From Flavobacteriaceae bacterium GF1 (GTDB lineage Bacteria > Bacteroidota > Bacteroidia > Flavobacteriales > Flavobacteriaceae), in assembly GCA_009797885.1 (NCBI GenBank), contig WNKP01000007.1, positions 186,001 through 250,000 of the forward strand: a stretch of DNA of 64,000 bases, in the 5' to 3' direction. The notes under the pieces were generated by a model that saw only the letters and a list, made by a program, of their open reading frames with translations, searched no databases and had not been told where the DNA came from. Below, one piece after another: positions 1 to 10,300 of the stretch. The first letter of the stretch is position 1. Each line of letters begins with the position of its first letter. Both the position numbers and the translations under genes were made by a program.

Positions 1-78
1 ATGAAGAATGATAATGGGCTTCCCTTCACCAATTTCAATGTAACGGTATTTACCGTCTGTTATGATTTCGTCTTCCAT
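1..78 (-). CDS. alpha/beta-fold hydrolase, N-terminal fragment
   Basis: Reading the minus strand from an ATG at 78 gives 26 open codons running off the window start. The peptide starts MEDEIITDGKYRYIEIGEG and continues KPIIILH. The hydrophobic KPIIILHG-type strand after 'EIGEG' is the usual start of an alpha/beta hydrolase, with the oxyanion histidine just after strand beta-3. A hydrolase diverging from mraZ is a common arrangement in flavobacteria. The nucleophile and the rest of the catalytic triad lie outside the window, so substrate cannot be judged. Confidence 0.72.
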   Translation of the reverse strand, partial: MEDEIITDGKYRYIEIGEGKPIIILH

Positions 79-215
79 CTAAGTTGGTTCGGCATCGAGC
101 GGCAAATATAGGCATTTCAAAACACAACATTTTGGGATGGGAATGGGTAGGGAAAGTGTAGAAATGTGCAAAAGTGAGTGTCTTTTAGTGGATTAAGTTA
201 TCAACAAAGTGGAGA

Positions 216-251
216 TTTGTGGATTATTAGGTAATAATTTATATATATTTG
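216..251 (+). promoter_or_regulatory. putative promoter of the dcw cluster
   Basis: TATATTTG at 244-251 is an exact match to the Bacteroidota -7 element TAnnTTTG, and TTTG at 216-219 resembles the -33 element. The spacer is 24 bp, longer than the usual 19-21, so the -33 assignment is weak while the -7 match is good. Transcription would begin near 256, leaving a leader of about 29 nt before mraZ. Confidence 0.45.
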
Positions 252-284
252 GGTTAGTAATTACAATAAAGGGTTTTCTAAGAA

Positions 285-773
285 GTGACTTCCATTGTTG
301 GACAACATGATTGTAAAGCGGATGCCAAGGGTAGGATTATTCTGCCCACATCGCTAAAAAACAAATTAATGCCCTTTATGGGGGATGATTTTGTTATTAA
401 GCGTTCCGTGGACCATGATTGCTTGGAATTGTATCCACGGGTGAAGTTCGATGAATTGATGAAACAGGTCATGTCCCATCCCAACAAGGGTAAAAAATTT
501 CGTCTTTGGTTGCGAAAATACACAGCAGGGTTAAAAGATGATGTCACTATTGATAGGGATTCGGGAAGACTTCAGATACCAAAGAACCTAATAGGGTTTG
601 CGGGGATTGAGAAGGAAGTCGTGCTGAATGCGGCCCATACGTTCGTAGAAATATGGGCTAAACCAAAATATGAGGAGAATCTGGATTCCATGACCGATAT
701 GGAATTTGACGATTTCTCCGAAGAGATTTTCAATGGAGGAGCACAGGGCATACCACCTACCGGTACTTCTTAA
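285..773 (+). CDS. mraZ: MraZ transcriptional regulator / division protein
   Basis: This 162-residue protein has the duplicated SpoVT/AbrB-like fold of MraZ. The signature HDCKADAKGRIILPTSLK appears near residues 8-25 and is echoed by a second half, IDRDSGRLQIPKNLI, around 88-102. MraZ is a DNA-binding protein that usually represses its own dcw operon. It is first in the cluster, as in most bacteria. The start is GTG at 285, which places the conserved DAKGR motif at the usual distance; no ATG in frame would retain that motif. The 3' end overlaps rsmH by 41 bp, so the two are probably co-translated. The length is slightly longer than the E. coli protein, which is normal for flavobacteria. Confidence 0.95.
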   Translation: MTSIVGQHDCKADAKGRIILPTSLKNKLMPFMGDDFVIKRSVDHDCLELYPRVKFDELMKQVMSHPNKGKKFRLWLRKYTAGLKDDVTIDRDSGRLQIPKNLIGFAGIEKEVVLNAAHTFVEIWAKPKYEENLDSMTDMEFDDFSEEIFNGGAQGIPPTGTS

Positions 774-1641
774 GGAATCGGTAGATGGATTAAACATAAA
801 AGAAGATGGAGTTTATGTGGATGTCACCTTTGGTGGAGGGGGCCATTCCACTGAAATATTGAAACGGCTGGGCAGTAAGGGAAGGTTGATTGCCTTTGAT
901 CAAGATGAAGATGCGCTGGCCAATACCATTAAGGATGGGAGATTCCAATTGATCAATGAGAATTTTCGATTCCTTAAACGATTTTTAAAGTTCTATGGCA
1001 TTCTAAAAGTTGATGGAATCTTGGCTGACTTTGGGGTGTCTTCCCATCAGTTTGATGTGGCGGAACGAGGATTTTCCACAAGGTTTGATGCGGCATTGGA
1101 TATGCGAATGGACCAAAGAATGGCCAAAAGTGCCTATCATTTGGTGAATCAACGTAGTGCGGAGGAGTTGACCAGGGTCTTTCTTGAATTTGGGGAACTG
1201 CGAAGTGCTAAGGGCATAGCGCATGCCATTGTGGCCGAAAGGTCGCGGAGGCCGATTAAAACAACGGAAGGCCTTAAGCGTGCCATTGCAAAGTTTTTAC
1301 CAAGGGGAAAGGAGAATAAAACTTTGGCAAAGATTTATCAAGCCATTCGGATTGAGGTGAATGAAGAGGTCTTGGCGTTGAAGGAATTCTTGGAGCAGGT
1401 TCCCGAAGTGTTGGAGAAAGGGGGGAGGTTGAGTGTCATAAGTTACCATTCCCTGGAAGACAGGTTGGTAAAGCGGTTCATCCGGGATGGCAAATTTGAA
1501 GGTCAGGCAGAAAAGGATTTTTATGGTAATGTAAACGTGCCATTGAAAAAGATAGGGGGGCTCATAGTTCCGTCAAGTGGGGAAATAGCAAAAAACAATA
1601 GGGCACGTAGTGCTAAGCTCCGGATAGCGGAGCGAATTTAG
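733..1641 (+). CDS. rsmH: 16S rRNA (cytosine-1402-N4)-methyltransferase RsmH
   Basis: RsmH (MraW) uses S-adenosylmethionine to methylate N4 of C1402 in 16S rRNA. The protein begins MEEHRAYHLPVLLKESVDGL, followed by the SAM-binding segment YVDVTFGGGGHSTEIL. Later landmarks are ILADFGVSSHQFD, a DMRMD motif, and the C-terminal ISYHSLEDRLVKRF, all diagnostic of the family. I chose ATG at 733 because HxPVLLKE should lie close to the N terminus; a TTG at 706 would add nine unsupported residues. The resulting 302 residues fit the family. The gene begins inside mraZ and is followed 25 bp later by the ftsL-like gene. Confidence 0.95.
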   Translation: MEEHRAYHLPVLLKESVDGLNIKEDGVYVDVTFGGGGHSTEILKRLGSKGRLIAFDQDEDALANTIKDGRFQLINENFRFLKRFLKFYGILKVDGILADFGVSSHQFDVAERGFSTRFDAALDMRMDQRMAKSAYHLVNQRSAEELTRVFLEFGELRSAKGIAHAIVAERSRRPIKTTEGLKRAIAKFLPRGKENKTLAKIYQAIRIEVNEEVLALKEFLEQVPEVLEKGGRLSVISYHSLEDRLVKRFIRDGKFEGQAEKDFYGNVNVPLKKIGGLIVPSSGEIAKNNRARSAKLRIAERI

Positions 1642-1666
1642 GATTGGAAAAAACAATCGGCAGAAA

Positions 1667-1984
1667 ATGAAAAAAGGATTATTGGATATTTTAAAAGGCG
1701 GGTTTTTGGTGAGTGGGGATGCTCCCAAAAACTGGCTGTTCCTTCTTTTTGCATCCTTTCTGGCGGCCCTAATGATTTCCAGTAGCCATCGTGCGGATAA
1801 AAAAGTTACCAAAATTTCCGAATTGAACGAAGAAGTGCGTGCAATGCGCAGCGAGTTTGTGGCTTTGCGACAACAACTTCAACAAATGCGTTTGGAATCC
1901 ACTTTGCGAGTGGAAGTAGTGGATAATGGATTGAAACCTACAGCAGTTCCCCCTCAAAAAATAATAGTTAAATCCGAAGAATAG
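1667..1984 (+). CDS. ftsL: FtsL-like cell division protein
   Basis: A 105-residue bitopic membrane protein. A short cytoplasmic stretch (1-21) is followed by a transmembrane helix at about 22-40 (WLFLLFASFLAALMIS) and a heptad-rich coiled coil at roughly 47-80 (VTKISELNEEVRAMRSEF). This is the topology of FtsL, which forms the FtsQLB complex that activates FtsWI septal synthesis. Sequence conservation in FtsL is poor, so the call rests on size, topology and its fixed place between rsmH and ftsI. Its TAG stop shares one base with the GTG start of ftsI. Confidence 0.85.
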   Translation: MKKGLLDILKGGFLVSGDAPKNWLFLLFASFLAALMISSSHRADKKVTKISELNEEVRAMRSEFVALRQQLQQMRLESTLRVEVVDNGLKPTAVPPQKIIVKSEE

Positions 1985-3993
1985 TGCCCATTACCGAGAA
2001 ACATATCATGAATAGGTTGTATCTGGTTGCCGGGGGATTGTTCGTTTTTGCCATTGGGGTAGTGGCCAAACTTGTGGATATCCAAATGGTAAAAGGGGAA
2101 ACCTACAAGGCCAAGGCCCTACAAAAGACCGAACGTATGTTCACCATTGAGCCCAATCGCGGCAATATCTATGCCGATGATGGAAGTCTATTGGCGGCTT
2201 CGGTGGCCAAATATGAAATCCGGTTTGATGCCAACACCGTGAAACCCAAGGTTTGGGAAGAGCATATTGGTCCACTGTGTGATTCCTTGGGCCAATTGTT
2301 CAATAAGCCCTCATCCCATTACCTTCAAATGCTACGCAAGGCAAGGGCCAATAAGAACGGCTATAAGCTCATTGCCCGTAATGTCTCCTATTTGGATTAT
2401 GCCAGAATGCGAAAGTTTCCCATGTTTCGATTGGGTCCCAACAGAGGGGGATTTATAGAAAAGCATCGCGTTGTTCGTGAATATCCATTGGGAAAAATGG
2501 CGGCTCGGACCATTGGTTATGAAAGGGTGGATGAAAACGGATACTTTACCCGTGTGGGATTGGACGGTGCTTTTGGCTTTAGTTATTTACGCGGGAGGGA
2601 AGGCAAGCGTCTTAAGCAGAAAAGTGCGGGCAGCCAGTGGAAACCTGTGGGGTTTAACAACACCGTGGAACCAAAGGACGGTCAGGATATCGTAACGACA
2701 ATCAACACCAATATTCAAGATGTGGCCCATCATGCCCTATTGGCACAATTGGAGAAATACAAAGCAGACCATGGTTGTGTTGTGGTCATGGAAACAAGAA
2801 CAGGGGAAATCAAGGCCATTTCAAATCTGGGGAGGACTGAAGAAGGCACGTACTACGAAAAGTTAAACTATGCCATTGGGGAATCCCATGAACCGGGCTC
2901 CACCTTTAAATTAATGAGTTTGTTGGCGGCATTGGAAGATCAGGTGATCGATACAAGCACTGTTGTGGACACCGGAAAGGGAAAATATAAGGTCTATGAT
3001 CGTATTGTCAAAGATTCCAAATGGGGCGGATACGGTGAAATCTCGGTGGCAGAGGCCTTTGCGGTTTCCTCCAATACGGCATTTGCCAAAATCATCCATG
3101 AAAACTATAAAGAAAGGCCGGAAAAGTTTGTAAACCGCTTAATGAATATGGGACTGCATCAAGATTTGGATTTGCCGATCGTTGGTGAAGGTCAGCCCGT
3201 ATTGAGGTATCCAGGGGACAAGGGATGGTCTGGAATTTCATTGGCCTGGATGTCCCATGGGTATGAGGTGGCCATGACCCCAATACAGACATTGACATTT
3301 TACAATGCTATTGCCAATGATGGGGAAATGGTACGTCCCCGTTTTTTAAAAGAAGCCCGGATAGGGGGCAAGGTGATCAAGGAATTTAAGAAAGACGTTA
3401 TCAATTCCTCCATCTGTTCCAGGGAGAATGTAAAAAAAGCACAACAACTGCTCAAAAATGTAGTGGATAATGATATTGGAACAGGAAACGGGCTGTATTC
3501 GGCCAATTTTTCCATGGCTGGAAAAACAGGGACCTGTCAAAAGAATTATGTGGCCAAGGACCCGGACAAATTGGCCTATATTTCTTCATTTGTAGGTTAT
3601 TTTCCAGCGGACAATCCCAAGTATTCCTGTATTGTGGTCATTCATGAACCGGATAAAAGTGTGGGGTATTATGGTGCGGACGTATCTGGCCCCGTATTTA
3701 AGTCCCTTGCACAAAAAATATATTCCAATTCACCGGTAGTGGAAGAGATAACATCTTTAACCCCGAAAAACGAAGGGTTGGAAGGGAATTATGGGCGATT
3801 CTATGCCAGGGCCCAAGAAAAGTTGAATGCGATTCCCAACCTCCGTGGCATGAGTGCCATGGATGCCATTTCCCTATTGGAAAATATGGGACTGGAAGTT
3901 GAGGTCAAGGGGAATGGGAAGGTAAAAGCACAATCCGTAAAGGCTGGGACCCATACCAAGGAGGTCAATAAAATTGTTTTGGAACTGTCGTGA
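1984..3993 (+). CDS. ftsI: penicillin-binding protein FtsI (class B transpeptidase with PASTA domain)
   Basis: FtsI is the septal peptidoglycan transpeptidase, working with FtsW in the divisome. The 669-residue protein has a membrane helix at about 10-28, a dimerisation region containing the RGNIYADDG box, and a transpeptidase domain. The penicillin-binding motifs are visible: S306-T-F-K309 (active-site serine), S362-S-N364 and K514-T-G516. A C-terminal PASTA domain (residues about 612-669, NLRGMSAMDAISLLENMGLE) may bind wall peptides. The start is GTG at 1984, overlapping the ftsL stop by one base; this keeps the N-terminal 'EKHI' stretch that I expect in relatives. An internal ATG at 2008 is an alternative. 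The gene overlaps murE by 4 bp. Confidence 0.95.
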   Translation: MPITEKHIMNRLYLVAGGLFVFAIGVVAKLVDIQMVKGETYKAKALQKTERMFTIEPNRGNIYADDGSLLAASVAKYEIRFDANTVKPKVWEEHIGPLCDSLGQLFNKPSSHYLQMLRKARANKNGYKLIARNVSYLDYARMRKFPMFRLGPNRGGFIEKHRVVREYPLGKMAARTIGYERVDENGYFTRVGLDGAFGFSYLRGREGKRLKQKSAGSQWKPVGFNNTVEPKDGQDIVTTINTNIQDVAHHALLAQLEKYKADHGCVVVMETRTGEIKAISNLGRTEEGTYYEKLNYAIGESHEPGSTFKLMSLLAALEDQVIDTSTVVDTGKGKYKVYDRIVKDSKWGGYGEISVAEAFAVSSNTAFAKIIHENYKERPEKFVNRLMNMGLHQDLDLPIVGEGQPVLRYPGDKGWSGISLAWMSHGYEVAMTPIQTLTFYNAIANDGEMVRPRFLKEARIGGKVIKEFKKDVINSSICSRENVKKAQQLLKNVVDNDIGTGNGLYSANFSMAGKTGTCQKNYVAKDPDKLAYISSFVGYFPADNPKYSCIVVIHEPDKSVGYYGADVSGPVFKSLAQKIYSNSPVVEEITSLTPKNEGLEGNYGRFYARAQEKLNAIPNLRGMSAMDAISLLENMGLEVEVKGNGKVKAQSVKAGTHTKEVNKIVLELS

Positions 3994-5453
3994 AGTTGTT
4001 GAAGGACATATTATACGGGGTTGGCCTAAAGGCAGTACATGGGGATACCAATGTTGTGGTAAATGCCATTCATTTCGATTCCAGAAAAGTCGATATGGAT
4101 GATGTTTTCGTGGCTATTCCGGGGACACAAATGGATGGGCATAAGTTCATACCACAAGCGGTCAATACGGGTGCAAAAGCTATTATTTGCGAGGAGTTCC
4201 CAGAATTGATGGTCAACGGGGTGACCTACCTTCAGGTAGACAATAGTCAAAAGGCATTGGCCATTATGGCGGCCAATTTCTATGGAAATCCCTCCAAAAA
4301 CCTAAAACTTGTTGGAGTTACCGGCACCAATGGGAAAACAACGGTAACCACCTTGTTGTATCGACTCTTTAAAAAAGCCGGTTATAAAGTGGGTTTAATT
4401 TCCACCATTAAAATTATGGTGGATGATAACGAACACCCAGCCACCCATACCACTCCCGATTCACTGACCATCAATAGTTATTTGGATATGATGAGCGAAG
4501 AAGGGGTCGAGTACTGTTTTATGGAAGTGAGCTCCCATGGCATTCACCAAAAACGTGCGGAAGGCTTATTTTTTGAAGGCGCCATTTTTACCAATTTATC
4601 ACATGATCATTTGGATTACCACAAAACGTTTGCCGCCTATCGCGATACCAAGAAAAAGCTGTTCGACGGTTTGCCTAAAACGGCCTTTGCGCTCACCAAT
4701 GCGGATGACAAGAATGGAATGGTGATGTTACAGAACACCAAAGCAAGAAAAGTCACCTACGCCTTAAAATCATATGCCGATTATCGGGGTCAGATCCTGG
4801 AGCGGCAAATCAATGGACAGCTGTTAAAGTTTAATGACAATGAGCTGTGGTCCAAACTTATAGGGGACTTTAATGCGTACAATCTGTTGGCCATTTATGC
4901 CATGGCGGATATGCTTGGATTGGAAACCCTGGAAATATTGCGCCTGGTGAGCGAATTGGAAAATGTGGACGGGAGATTCCAATATTTTATATCGAAAAAG
5001 AAAATTACGGCAATTGTTGATTATGCCCATACACCGGATGCACTTAAAAATGTGCTGATTACCATCAACGCATTGAGGACTGGAAATGAAAACGTCATCA
5101 CCGTAGTGGGGTGTGGTGGTGATCGTGATAAGTCGAAGCGTCCGGTTATGGGTCATATCGCATCGGAAATGAGCAATCAGGCCATTTTTACATCGGACAA
5201 TCCAAGAAGTGAATCCCCGAGTAAGATCATTGATGAAATGGAAAAAGGTGTGGAAGCCCAGAATACCAAAAAGGTACTGTCCATAGAAAATAGGAAGCAG
5301 GCAATTAAAACCGCCTGTAAACTGGCCATGGCCAATGACATCATATTGGTTGCGGGAAAGGGGCATGAGACCTATCAGGAAACGCAGGGCGTACGTGCGG
5401 ATTTTGATGATTTTAAAGAAGTGACCACAGCATTAAAGGAATTAAATAAGTAG
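3990..5453 (+). CDS. murE: UDP-MurNAc-L-Ala-D-Glu:meso-diaminopimelate ligase MurE
   Basis: MurE adds the third residue of the peptidoglycan stem peptide in an ATP-dependent reaction in the cytoplasm. The N-terminal domain carries the HFDSRKVDMDDVFVAIPG segment that binds UDP-MurNAc. The P-loop GVTGTNGKTT sits at about residues 108-117, and the SSHGIHQKR and LSHDHLDYH motifs follow. The substrate-selecting motif D403-N-P-R406 is the signature of ligases that use meso-diaminopimelate, not lysine, so the wall is predicted to be of the mDAP type. The start is GTG at 3990, in a 4-bp overlap with the ftsI stop. Length (487 aa) is typical. Confidence 0.95.
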   Translation: MKLLKDILYGVGLKAVHGDTNVVVNAIHFDSRKVDMDDVFVAIPGTQMDGHKFIPQAVNTGAKAIICEEFPELMVNGVTYLQVDNSQKALAIMAANFYGNPSKNLKLVGVTGTNGKTTVTTLLYRLFKKAGYKVGLISTIKIMVDDNEHPATHTTPDSLTINSYLDMMSEEGVEYCFMEVSSHGIHQKRAEGLFFEGAIFTNLSHDHLDYHKTFAAYRDTKKKLFDGLPKTAFALTNADDKNGMVMLQNTKARKVTYALKSYADYRGQILERQINGQLLKFNDNELWSKLIGDFNAYNLLAIYAMADMLGLETLEILRLVSELENVDGRFQYFISKKKITAIVDYAHTPDALKNVLITINALRTGNENVITVVGCGGDRDKSKRPVMGHIASEMSNQAIFTSDNPRSESPSKIIDEMEKGVEAQNTKKVLSIENRKQAIKTACKLAMANDIILVAGKGHETYQETQGVRADFDDFKEVTTALKELNK

Positions 5454-5459
5454 ATAAGG

Positions 5460-6680
5460 ATGCTTTACTATTTGTTTGAATATTTGGAACAACAATACCA
5501 ACTTCCCGGAGCTTCCCTGTTTCAGTTCCTCACCTTTCGGGCAGCTGTAGCAGTAATCCTTTCCCTGCTTATTGCCATGGTATATGGTAAGCGAATCATT
5601 CTTTTTCTTCAAAAGCAACAAATAGGGGAAACCATCCGCGATCTGGGATTGGAGGGGCAACAGCAAAAAGCGGGTACTCCAACCATGGGTGGTATCATTA
5701 TTATTATGTCCACTTTAATACCGGTACTGTTGGTCGGGGACCTAAAGAATATTTATGTCGTCCTATTGATCGTTACCATGCTCTGGATGGGAATTATCGG
5801 GTTTATTGACGACTACATTAAAATATTTAAAAAGGACAAAAAGGGCCTAAAGGGCCGCTTTAAGGTAATGGGCCAAATTGTTTTGGGACTCATTGTGGGT
5901 GCCGTGCTGTATTTCCATCCCATGGTCACCATGAAAGAAAAGGATACCATGACCATTACCCAGGACTTTAAGGTGGAAAAGGTCTATGGGCAGGAAATTA
6001 AATCCGTTCGTACCAATATTCCTTTTTTCAAGAATAATGAGTTGGACTACGCGGACCTCATTTCATGGATAGGGGATGGCACAGCGGATTATGCATGGTT
6101 GATTTTTATTCCAATTGTGATTCTTATCGTAACCGCGGTGTCCAATGGTGCCAATTTAACCGATGGGATCGATGGTTTGGCAGGAGGATCCTCGGCAATC
6201 ATTGTGTTGACTTTGGGCATATTCGCCTGGGTATCGGGTAACATACAGTTCTCTGACTACCTGGATATTTTCTATATCCCAAGGGTAGGGGAATTGGTGG
6301 TTTTTATAGCGGCCTTTGTAGGTGGACTTGTAGGTTTTCTTTGGTACAATACCTATCCTGCCCAGGTCTTTATGGGAGATACGGGAAGCTTGACAATTGG
6401 TGGGGTCATAGCCGTAATAGCCATCATTGTTCGCAAGGAGTTGTTGATTCCATTGTTATGCGGAATTTTTTTCGCCGAGTCCATATCGGTGATGTTACAG
6501 GTTGGATATTTCAAGCATACAAAGAAAAGATACGGAGAGGGCAGGCGTATCTTTTTAATGGCGCCATTGCACCATCACTACCAAAAGAAAATGTACCATG
6601 AAAGCAAAATTGTGACCCGTTTTTGGATCGTGGGAATTTTGCTGGCCATACTAAGTATAGTAACACTTAAAATACGCTAG
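5460..6680 (+). CDS. mraY: phospho-MurNAc-pentapeptide translocase MraY
   Basis: MraY transfers phospho-MurNAc-pentapeptide from UDP to undecaprenyl phosphate, producing lipid I at the inner membrane. The 406-residue protein has about ten hydrophobic helices. Family landmarks seen are KAGTPTMGG, the aspartate motif [17 protein letters not shown] and MGDTGSL, and the histidine cluster [11 protein letters not shown] near the C terminus. The loop at roughly 150-210 ([11 protein letters not shown] and following) is longer than in proteobacteria; such an insert is usual in Bacteroidota. The gene starts 6 bp after murE and ends 2 bp before murD, so it is translated as part of the operon. Confidence 0.96.
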   Translation: MLYYLFEYLEQQYQLPGASLFQFLTFRAAVAVILSLLIAMVYGKRIILFLQKQQIGETIRDLGLEGQQQKAGTPTMGGIIIIMSTLIPVLLVGDLKNIYVVLLIVTMLWMGIIGFIDDYIKIFKKDKKGLKGRFKVMGQIVLGLIVGAVLYFHPMVTMKEKDTMTITQDFKVEKVYGQEIKSVRTNIPFFKNNELDYADLISWIGDGTADYAWLIFIPIVILIVTAVSNGANLTDGIDGLAGGSSAIIVLTLGIFAWVSGNIQFSDYLDIFYIPRVGELVVFIAAFVGGLVGFLWYNTYPAQVFMGDTGSLTIGGVIAVIAIIVRKELLIPLLCGIFFAESISVMLQVGYFKHTKKRYGEGRRIFLMAPLHHHYQKKMYHESKIVTRFWIVGILLAILSIVTLKIR

Positions 6681-6682
6681 CA

Positions 6683-8017
6683 ATGAAGCGTTTAGTGGTG
6701 CTTGGTGGAGGGGAGAGTGGTGTAGGTACGGCCATTTTGGGAAAACAAAAAGGGTTTGGGGTCTTTGTTTCGGACAAAGGGGAAATCAAACCTGAATATA
6801 AGGAAGTTCTTGAACATTTTGAGATTGAATGGGAAGATAACCGGCATACCGAGGAAAGGATTTTAAATGCTGACCTGGTGATGAAAAGTCCGGGCATCCC
6901 GGACAAGGTACCGTTGGTGCAAAAATTGGTAGGGCAGGATACCCCGGTGATTTCAGAAATTGAATTTGCATCCCAATATACGGATGCCACCATTATTGGA
7001 ATCACGGGAACCAATGGAAAAACAACCACTACGAGCCTTGCTTATCATTTGCTGAAAGAGGCAGGCTTACATGTGGGTTGCGCGGGAAATATTGGGGACA
7101 GTTATGCCAAAATGGTTGCCGAAAAAGACCTGGATCATTATGTGTTGGAAATAAGCAGTTTTCAACTGGATGGCATTGTTGATTTTAAGCCAAAAGTCGC
7201 GGTGATAACCAATATTACGGAAGACCATTTGGACCGCTATGAGTACCAATTTGAAAAATATATCGCGGCCAAATTCAGGATAGCCATGAATCAGGATGAA
7301 AATGACTATCTGATTTATGATGCCGATGACAAGATTATTCAGGAGGGGCTGCAAAAGCACACCATTCGATCAAAACAGGTTCCTTTTTCCTTGACCACAA
7401 GGCAGGAAATGGGCGCTTGGATGGAAAATGAGATAATACGATTTAAACTAGAAGCTAATACGATAGATATGAGTACGGATTTTTTGACTTTGGAAGGACA
7501 ACATAATATTAAGAATACCATGGCCGCAGGTTTGGCAGCTATGTTGGTCGGTGTTCGTAAGGAGGCCATCAAACAAAGTATCCAATCATTCCAAGGGGTG
7601 CCACACCGATTGGAAAAGGTGTTGAAAATCAATCATGTGGAATATCTGAATGATTCCAAGGCCACCAATGTAAATGCTGCGTATTATGCTCTTGAAGGTA
7701 TAAAAAAACCAATTGTTTGGATTGTTGGCGGGGTGGATAAAGGTAACGACTACACGCCGCTAATGCCTTTGGTAAGGGAAAAGGTAAAAGGCATTATTTG
7801 TTTGGGAATGGACAACACCAAGCTCATGAACACCTTTAGTGGGGTAGTGGAACCCATGGTAGAGACCTTTTCAATGGAACAAGCCGTGAAGGTGGCCTAT
7901 AAAATGGCCACTCGTGGGGATGCCGTTCTACTTTCCCCGGCCTGTGCAAGTTTCGACCTGTTCGAAAACTACGAGGATAGGGGTAATCAGTTTAAAGCGG
8001 CAATCAGAAAATTATAG
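6683..8017 (+). CDS. murD: UDP-N-acetylmuramoylalanine:D-glutamate ligase MurD
   Basis: MurD adds D-glutamate to UDP-MurNAc-L-Ala with ATP. The N-terminal Rossmann-like region begins KRLVVLGGGESGVGTAIL. The ATP-binding loop GITGTNGKTTTT lies near residues 110-121, followed by LEISSFQLD and the ITEDHLDRY motif. The C-terminal domain contains VEYLNDSKATNVNA and LLSPACASFDLFENYEDRG, both characteristic of MurD and not of MurC/E/F. Length (444 aa) is normal. It lies 2 bp after mraY and 2 bp before ftsW. Confidence 0.96.
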   Translation: MKRLVVLGGGESGVGTAILGKQKGFGVFVSDKGEIKPEYKEVLEHFEIEWEDNRHTEERILNADLVMKSPGIPDKVPLVQKLVGQDTPVISEIEFASQYTDATIIGITGTNGKTTTTSLAYHLLKEAGLHVGCAGNIGDSYAKMVAEKDLDHYVLEISSFQLDGIVDFKPKVAVITNITEDHLDRYEYQFEKYIAAKFRIAMNQDENDYLIYDADDKIIQEGLQKHTIRSKQVPFSLTTRQEMGAWMENEIIRFKLEANTIDMSTDFLTLEGQHNIKNTMAAGLAAMLVGVRKEAIKQSIQSFQGVPHRLEKVLKINHVEYLNDSKATNVNAAYYALEGIKKPIVWIVGGVDKGNDYTPLMPLVREKVKGIICLGMDNTKLMNTFSGVVEPMVETFSMEQAVKVAYKMATRGDAVLLSPACASFDLFENYEDRGNQFKAAIRKL

Positions 8018-8019
8018 GG

Positions 8020-9225
8020 ATGAAAGCACTATTGCACAACTTAAAGGGAGATCGGGCTATTTGGGGCATTGTTGCCCTTTTGGCATTGTTTTCCTTTTTG
8101 CCGGTATATAGTGCAAGTACCAACTTGGTCTACGTAAAGGACGCAGGTACGACCATTGGTCATTTGGTAAAACATGGTGTGTTACTGTTTTTGGGTTTCA
8201 TGATCATTTATGCCATACACCGGGTACCCACACATTACTTTAAAGGTCTGTCCCTAATAGCAATGCCCATTATCATACCACTCTTGGCATACACCTTGAC
8301 TGTGGAAACCCAAATTGGGGAGGTAACGGCAAATAGATGGATTCGCATACCGGTCATCGGAGTGAATTTTCAAACCTCCACCCTGGCCTCTGTGGTCCTG
8401 ATGATTTGGATAGCCCGGTACTTGACCAAAATCAAGGATAGCCACATCACCTTTAAGGACAGTATTTTACCACTATGGATTCCCACGGCTTTGGTTATTG
8501 TCCTGATTTTACCCGAAAACTTTTCCACGGCAGCCATTTTAAGCTTTATGGTATTGATGTTGTGCTTTCTGGGCGGCTATCCGTTGAAGTATCTTTTGAG
8601 CATGGTGGGTGTCGGTCTTCTTGTTGTGGCCATGTTCATAACCGTACTGTTTGCAGCCCCGGACAAGATTCCGTCCCAAAGGGCAATTACCTGGAAAAAC
8701 CGTATAGAGACCTTTTTATATCCCGAAAAAGCTTCGGCAGATGCGTCAAGACAGGTGGAATATGCAAAAATGGCCGTTGCGGAAGGTGGCCTAGTGGGTA
8801 AGGGCGCTGGAAAGAGTGTGATGAAAAATCTGTTATCACAGAGCACCTCGGATTTCATATTTGCGATTATTATAGAGGAATATGGACTTATTGGTGGTTT
8901 GGGCTTACTGTTCTTTTACCTATTGCTGCTATTTCGAATCGTGGTCGTAGCGAATTCGGCCAAATCGGTTTTTGCCAAATTACTGGTGATAGGAGTGGGG
9001 TTGCCCATCGTATTTCAGGCATTTATAAATATGGCCGTGGTTGTGGAATTATTTCCAACTACAGGTCAGCCATTGCCGTTGATAAGTATGGGGGGGACCT
9101 CAATATGGATGACCTGTTTGGCCATAGGAATAGTGCTGAGCGCGAGTGATAAAAAACAAGAGGAAACAGCTTCGGCGGAAGTTGATGATACCAACCCTTT
9201 GGAAGTATTAAGTGGGCAATTATAA
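8020..9225 (+). CDS. ftsW: FtsW, SEDS-family septal peptidoglycan glycosyltransferase
   Basis: FtsW polymerises lipid II at the septum together with FtsI. The 401-residue protein has about ten transmembrane helices, starting with [18 protein letters not shown]. The SEDS signature appears late as [17 protein letters not shown], and the preceding segment [17 protein letters not shown] matches the FtsW/RodA family. Position inside the dcw cluster between murD and murG favours FtsW over RodA. Its last 14 bp overlap murG. Confidence 0.94.
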   Translation: MKALLHNLKGDRAIWGIVALLALFSFLPVYSASTNLVYVKDAGTTIGHLVKHGVLLFLGFMIIYAIHRVPTHYFKGLSLIAMPIIIPLLAYTLTVETQIGEVTANRWIRIPVIGVNFQTSTLASVVLMIWIARYLTKIKDSHITFKDSILPLWIPTALVIVLILPENFSTAAILSFMVLMLCFLGGYPLKYLLSMVGVGLLVVAMFITVLFAAPDKIPSQRAITWKNRIETFLYPEKASADASRQVEYAKMAVAEGGLVGKGAGKSVMKNLLSQSTSDFIFAIIIEEYGLIGGLGLLFFYLLLLFRIVVVANSAKSVFAKLLVIGVGLPIVFQAFINMAVVVELFPTTGQPLPLISMGGTSIWMTCLAIGIVLSASDKKQEETASAEVDDTNPLEVLSGQL

Positions 9226-10300
9226 AATCATACTATCCGGAGGAGGGACTGGCGGACATATTTATCCCGCCATAGCAATTGCCAACGAAATAAAAAGGCG
9301 GTATCCCACTACCAACTTTTTATTTGTAGGGGCAAAGGACAAAATGGAAATGGAAAAAGTTCCGCGGGCAGGCTATAAGATCAAAGGTCTTTGGATAAGC
9401 GGACTCCAACGGAAACTGACGTTTAAAAATCTGATGTTTCCCATAAAATTGATGCATAGTTTGTGGAGTGCAAGAAAAATAGTGAACCAATTTAAACCCG
9501 ATGTTGTCATTGGCACCGGAGGTTTTGCAAGCGGTCCACTTTTAAGGGTGGCGTCTGGCAAGGGAATTCCCTGTGTGCTACAAGAGCAAAATTCCTATGC
9601 CGGTATTACCAATAAGCTTTTGGCCAATAAGGCCGAAAAAATATGCGTCGCCTATGATGGTATGGAGCGCTATTTCCCAAAGGAAAAAATCGTGAAAACT
9701 GGAAATCCCGTTCGGGCAGATTTGGTAAATACACAATCGGATAAAGGCACAACGGCATCAGTTTTTGGATTGGAACCAAACAAGGCCATACTCCTCATTT
9801 TAGGGGGAAGTCTGGGAGCGAGGCGAATCAATCAGTTGGTGGAGGCCAAGTTGGATTTTTTTAAGGAGTTGGGCATTCAGCTCCTTTGGCAATGTGGGAA
9901 ACTGTATGTGGAGGACTATGGAAAACATACTTCGGAAGAAGTCAAAGTAGTGCCATTTATCAACGATATGGACAAAGCCTTTGCAACTGCCGATATTATT
10001 GTTTCAAGGGCTGGGGCAAGTTCGGTCTCCGAGCTGTGTATTGTGGGTAAGCCCGTACTCTTTATTCCATCACCCAATGTTGCGGAAGACCATCAGACCA
10101 AAAATGCTTTGGCATTGGTAAAGGAAGACGCTGCTTTGATGTTGAAGGAATCCCGGTTGGATGGGGAATTTGAGGCCACCTTTACGGAATTGATGCATTC
10201 AAAAGAGCGGCAGGCAACGCTTGGAAAGAATATAAGGAAATTGGCCTTGCCCAATGCAACTGGGCATATTGTAGATGAGATAGAAAAACTTTTGAATTGA
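9212..10300 (+). CDS. murG: UDP-GlcNAc:lipid I N-acetylglucosaminyltransferase MurG
   Basis: MurG converts lipid I to lipid II on the cytoplasmic face of the membrane. The glycine-rich loop [16 protein letters not shown] near residues 9-24 and the acceptor-side loop GTGGFASGP are present. [15 protein letters not shown] and [11 protein letters not shown] form the UDP-GlcNAc site of the GT28 fold. The start is GTG at 9212, inside ftsW; no ATG is available before the essential first loop. Length is 362 aa. The stop overlaps the murC start by 4 bp. Confidence 0.95.
   Translation: MGNYKIILSGGGTGGHIYPAIAIANEIKRRYPTTNFLFVGAKDKMEMEKVPRAGYKIKGLWISGLQRKLTFKNLMFPIKLMHSLWSARKIVNQFKPDVVIGTGGFASGPLLRVASGKGIPCVLQEQNSYAGITNKLLANKAEKICVAYDGMERYFPKEKIVKTGNPVRADLVNTQSDKGTTASVFGLEPNKAILLILGGSLGARRINQLVEAKLDFFKELGIQLLWQCGKLYVEDYGKHTSEEVKVVPFINDMDKAFATADIIVSRAGASSVSELCIVGKPVLFIPSPNVAEDHQTKNALALVKEDAALMLKESRLDGEFEATFTELMHSKERQATLGKNIRKLALPNATGHIVDEIEKLLN

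Noticed and set aside
706-732. Extension of rsmH to a TTG at 706
   Set aside because: The added residues are unlike the family; the ATG at 733 places the HxPVLLKE motif correctly.
4824-5366. 180-codon antisense frame within murE
   Set aside because: It is a shadow of the well-supported murE frame with no recognisable domain.
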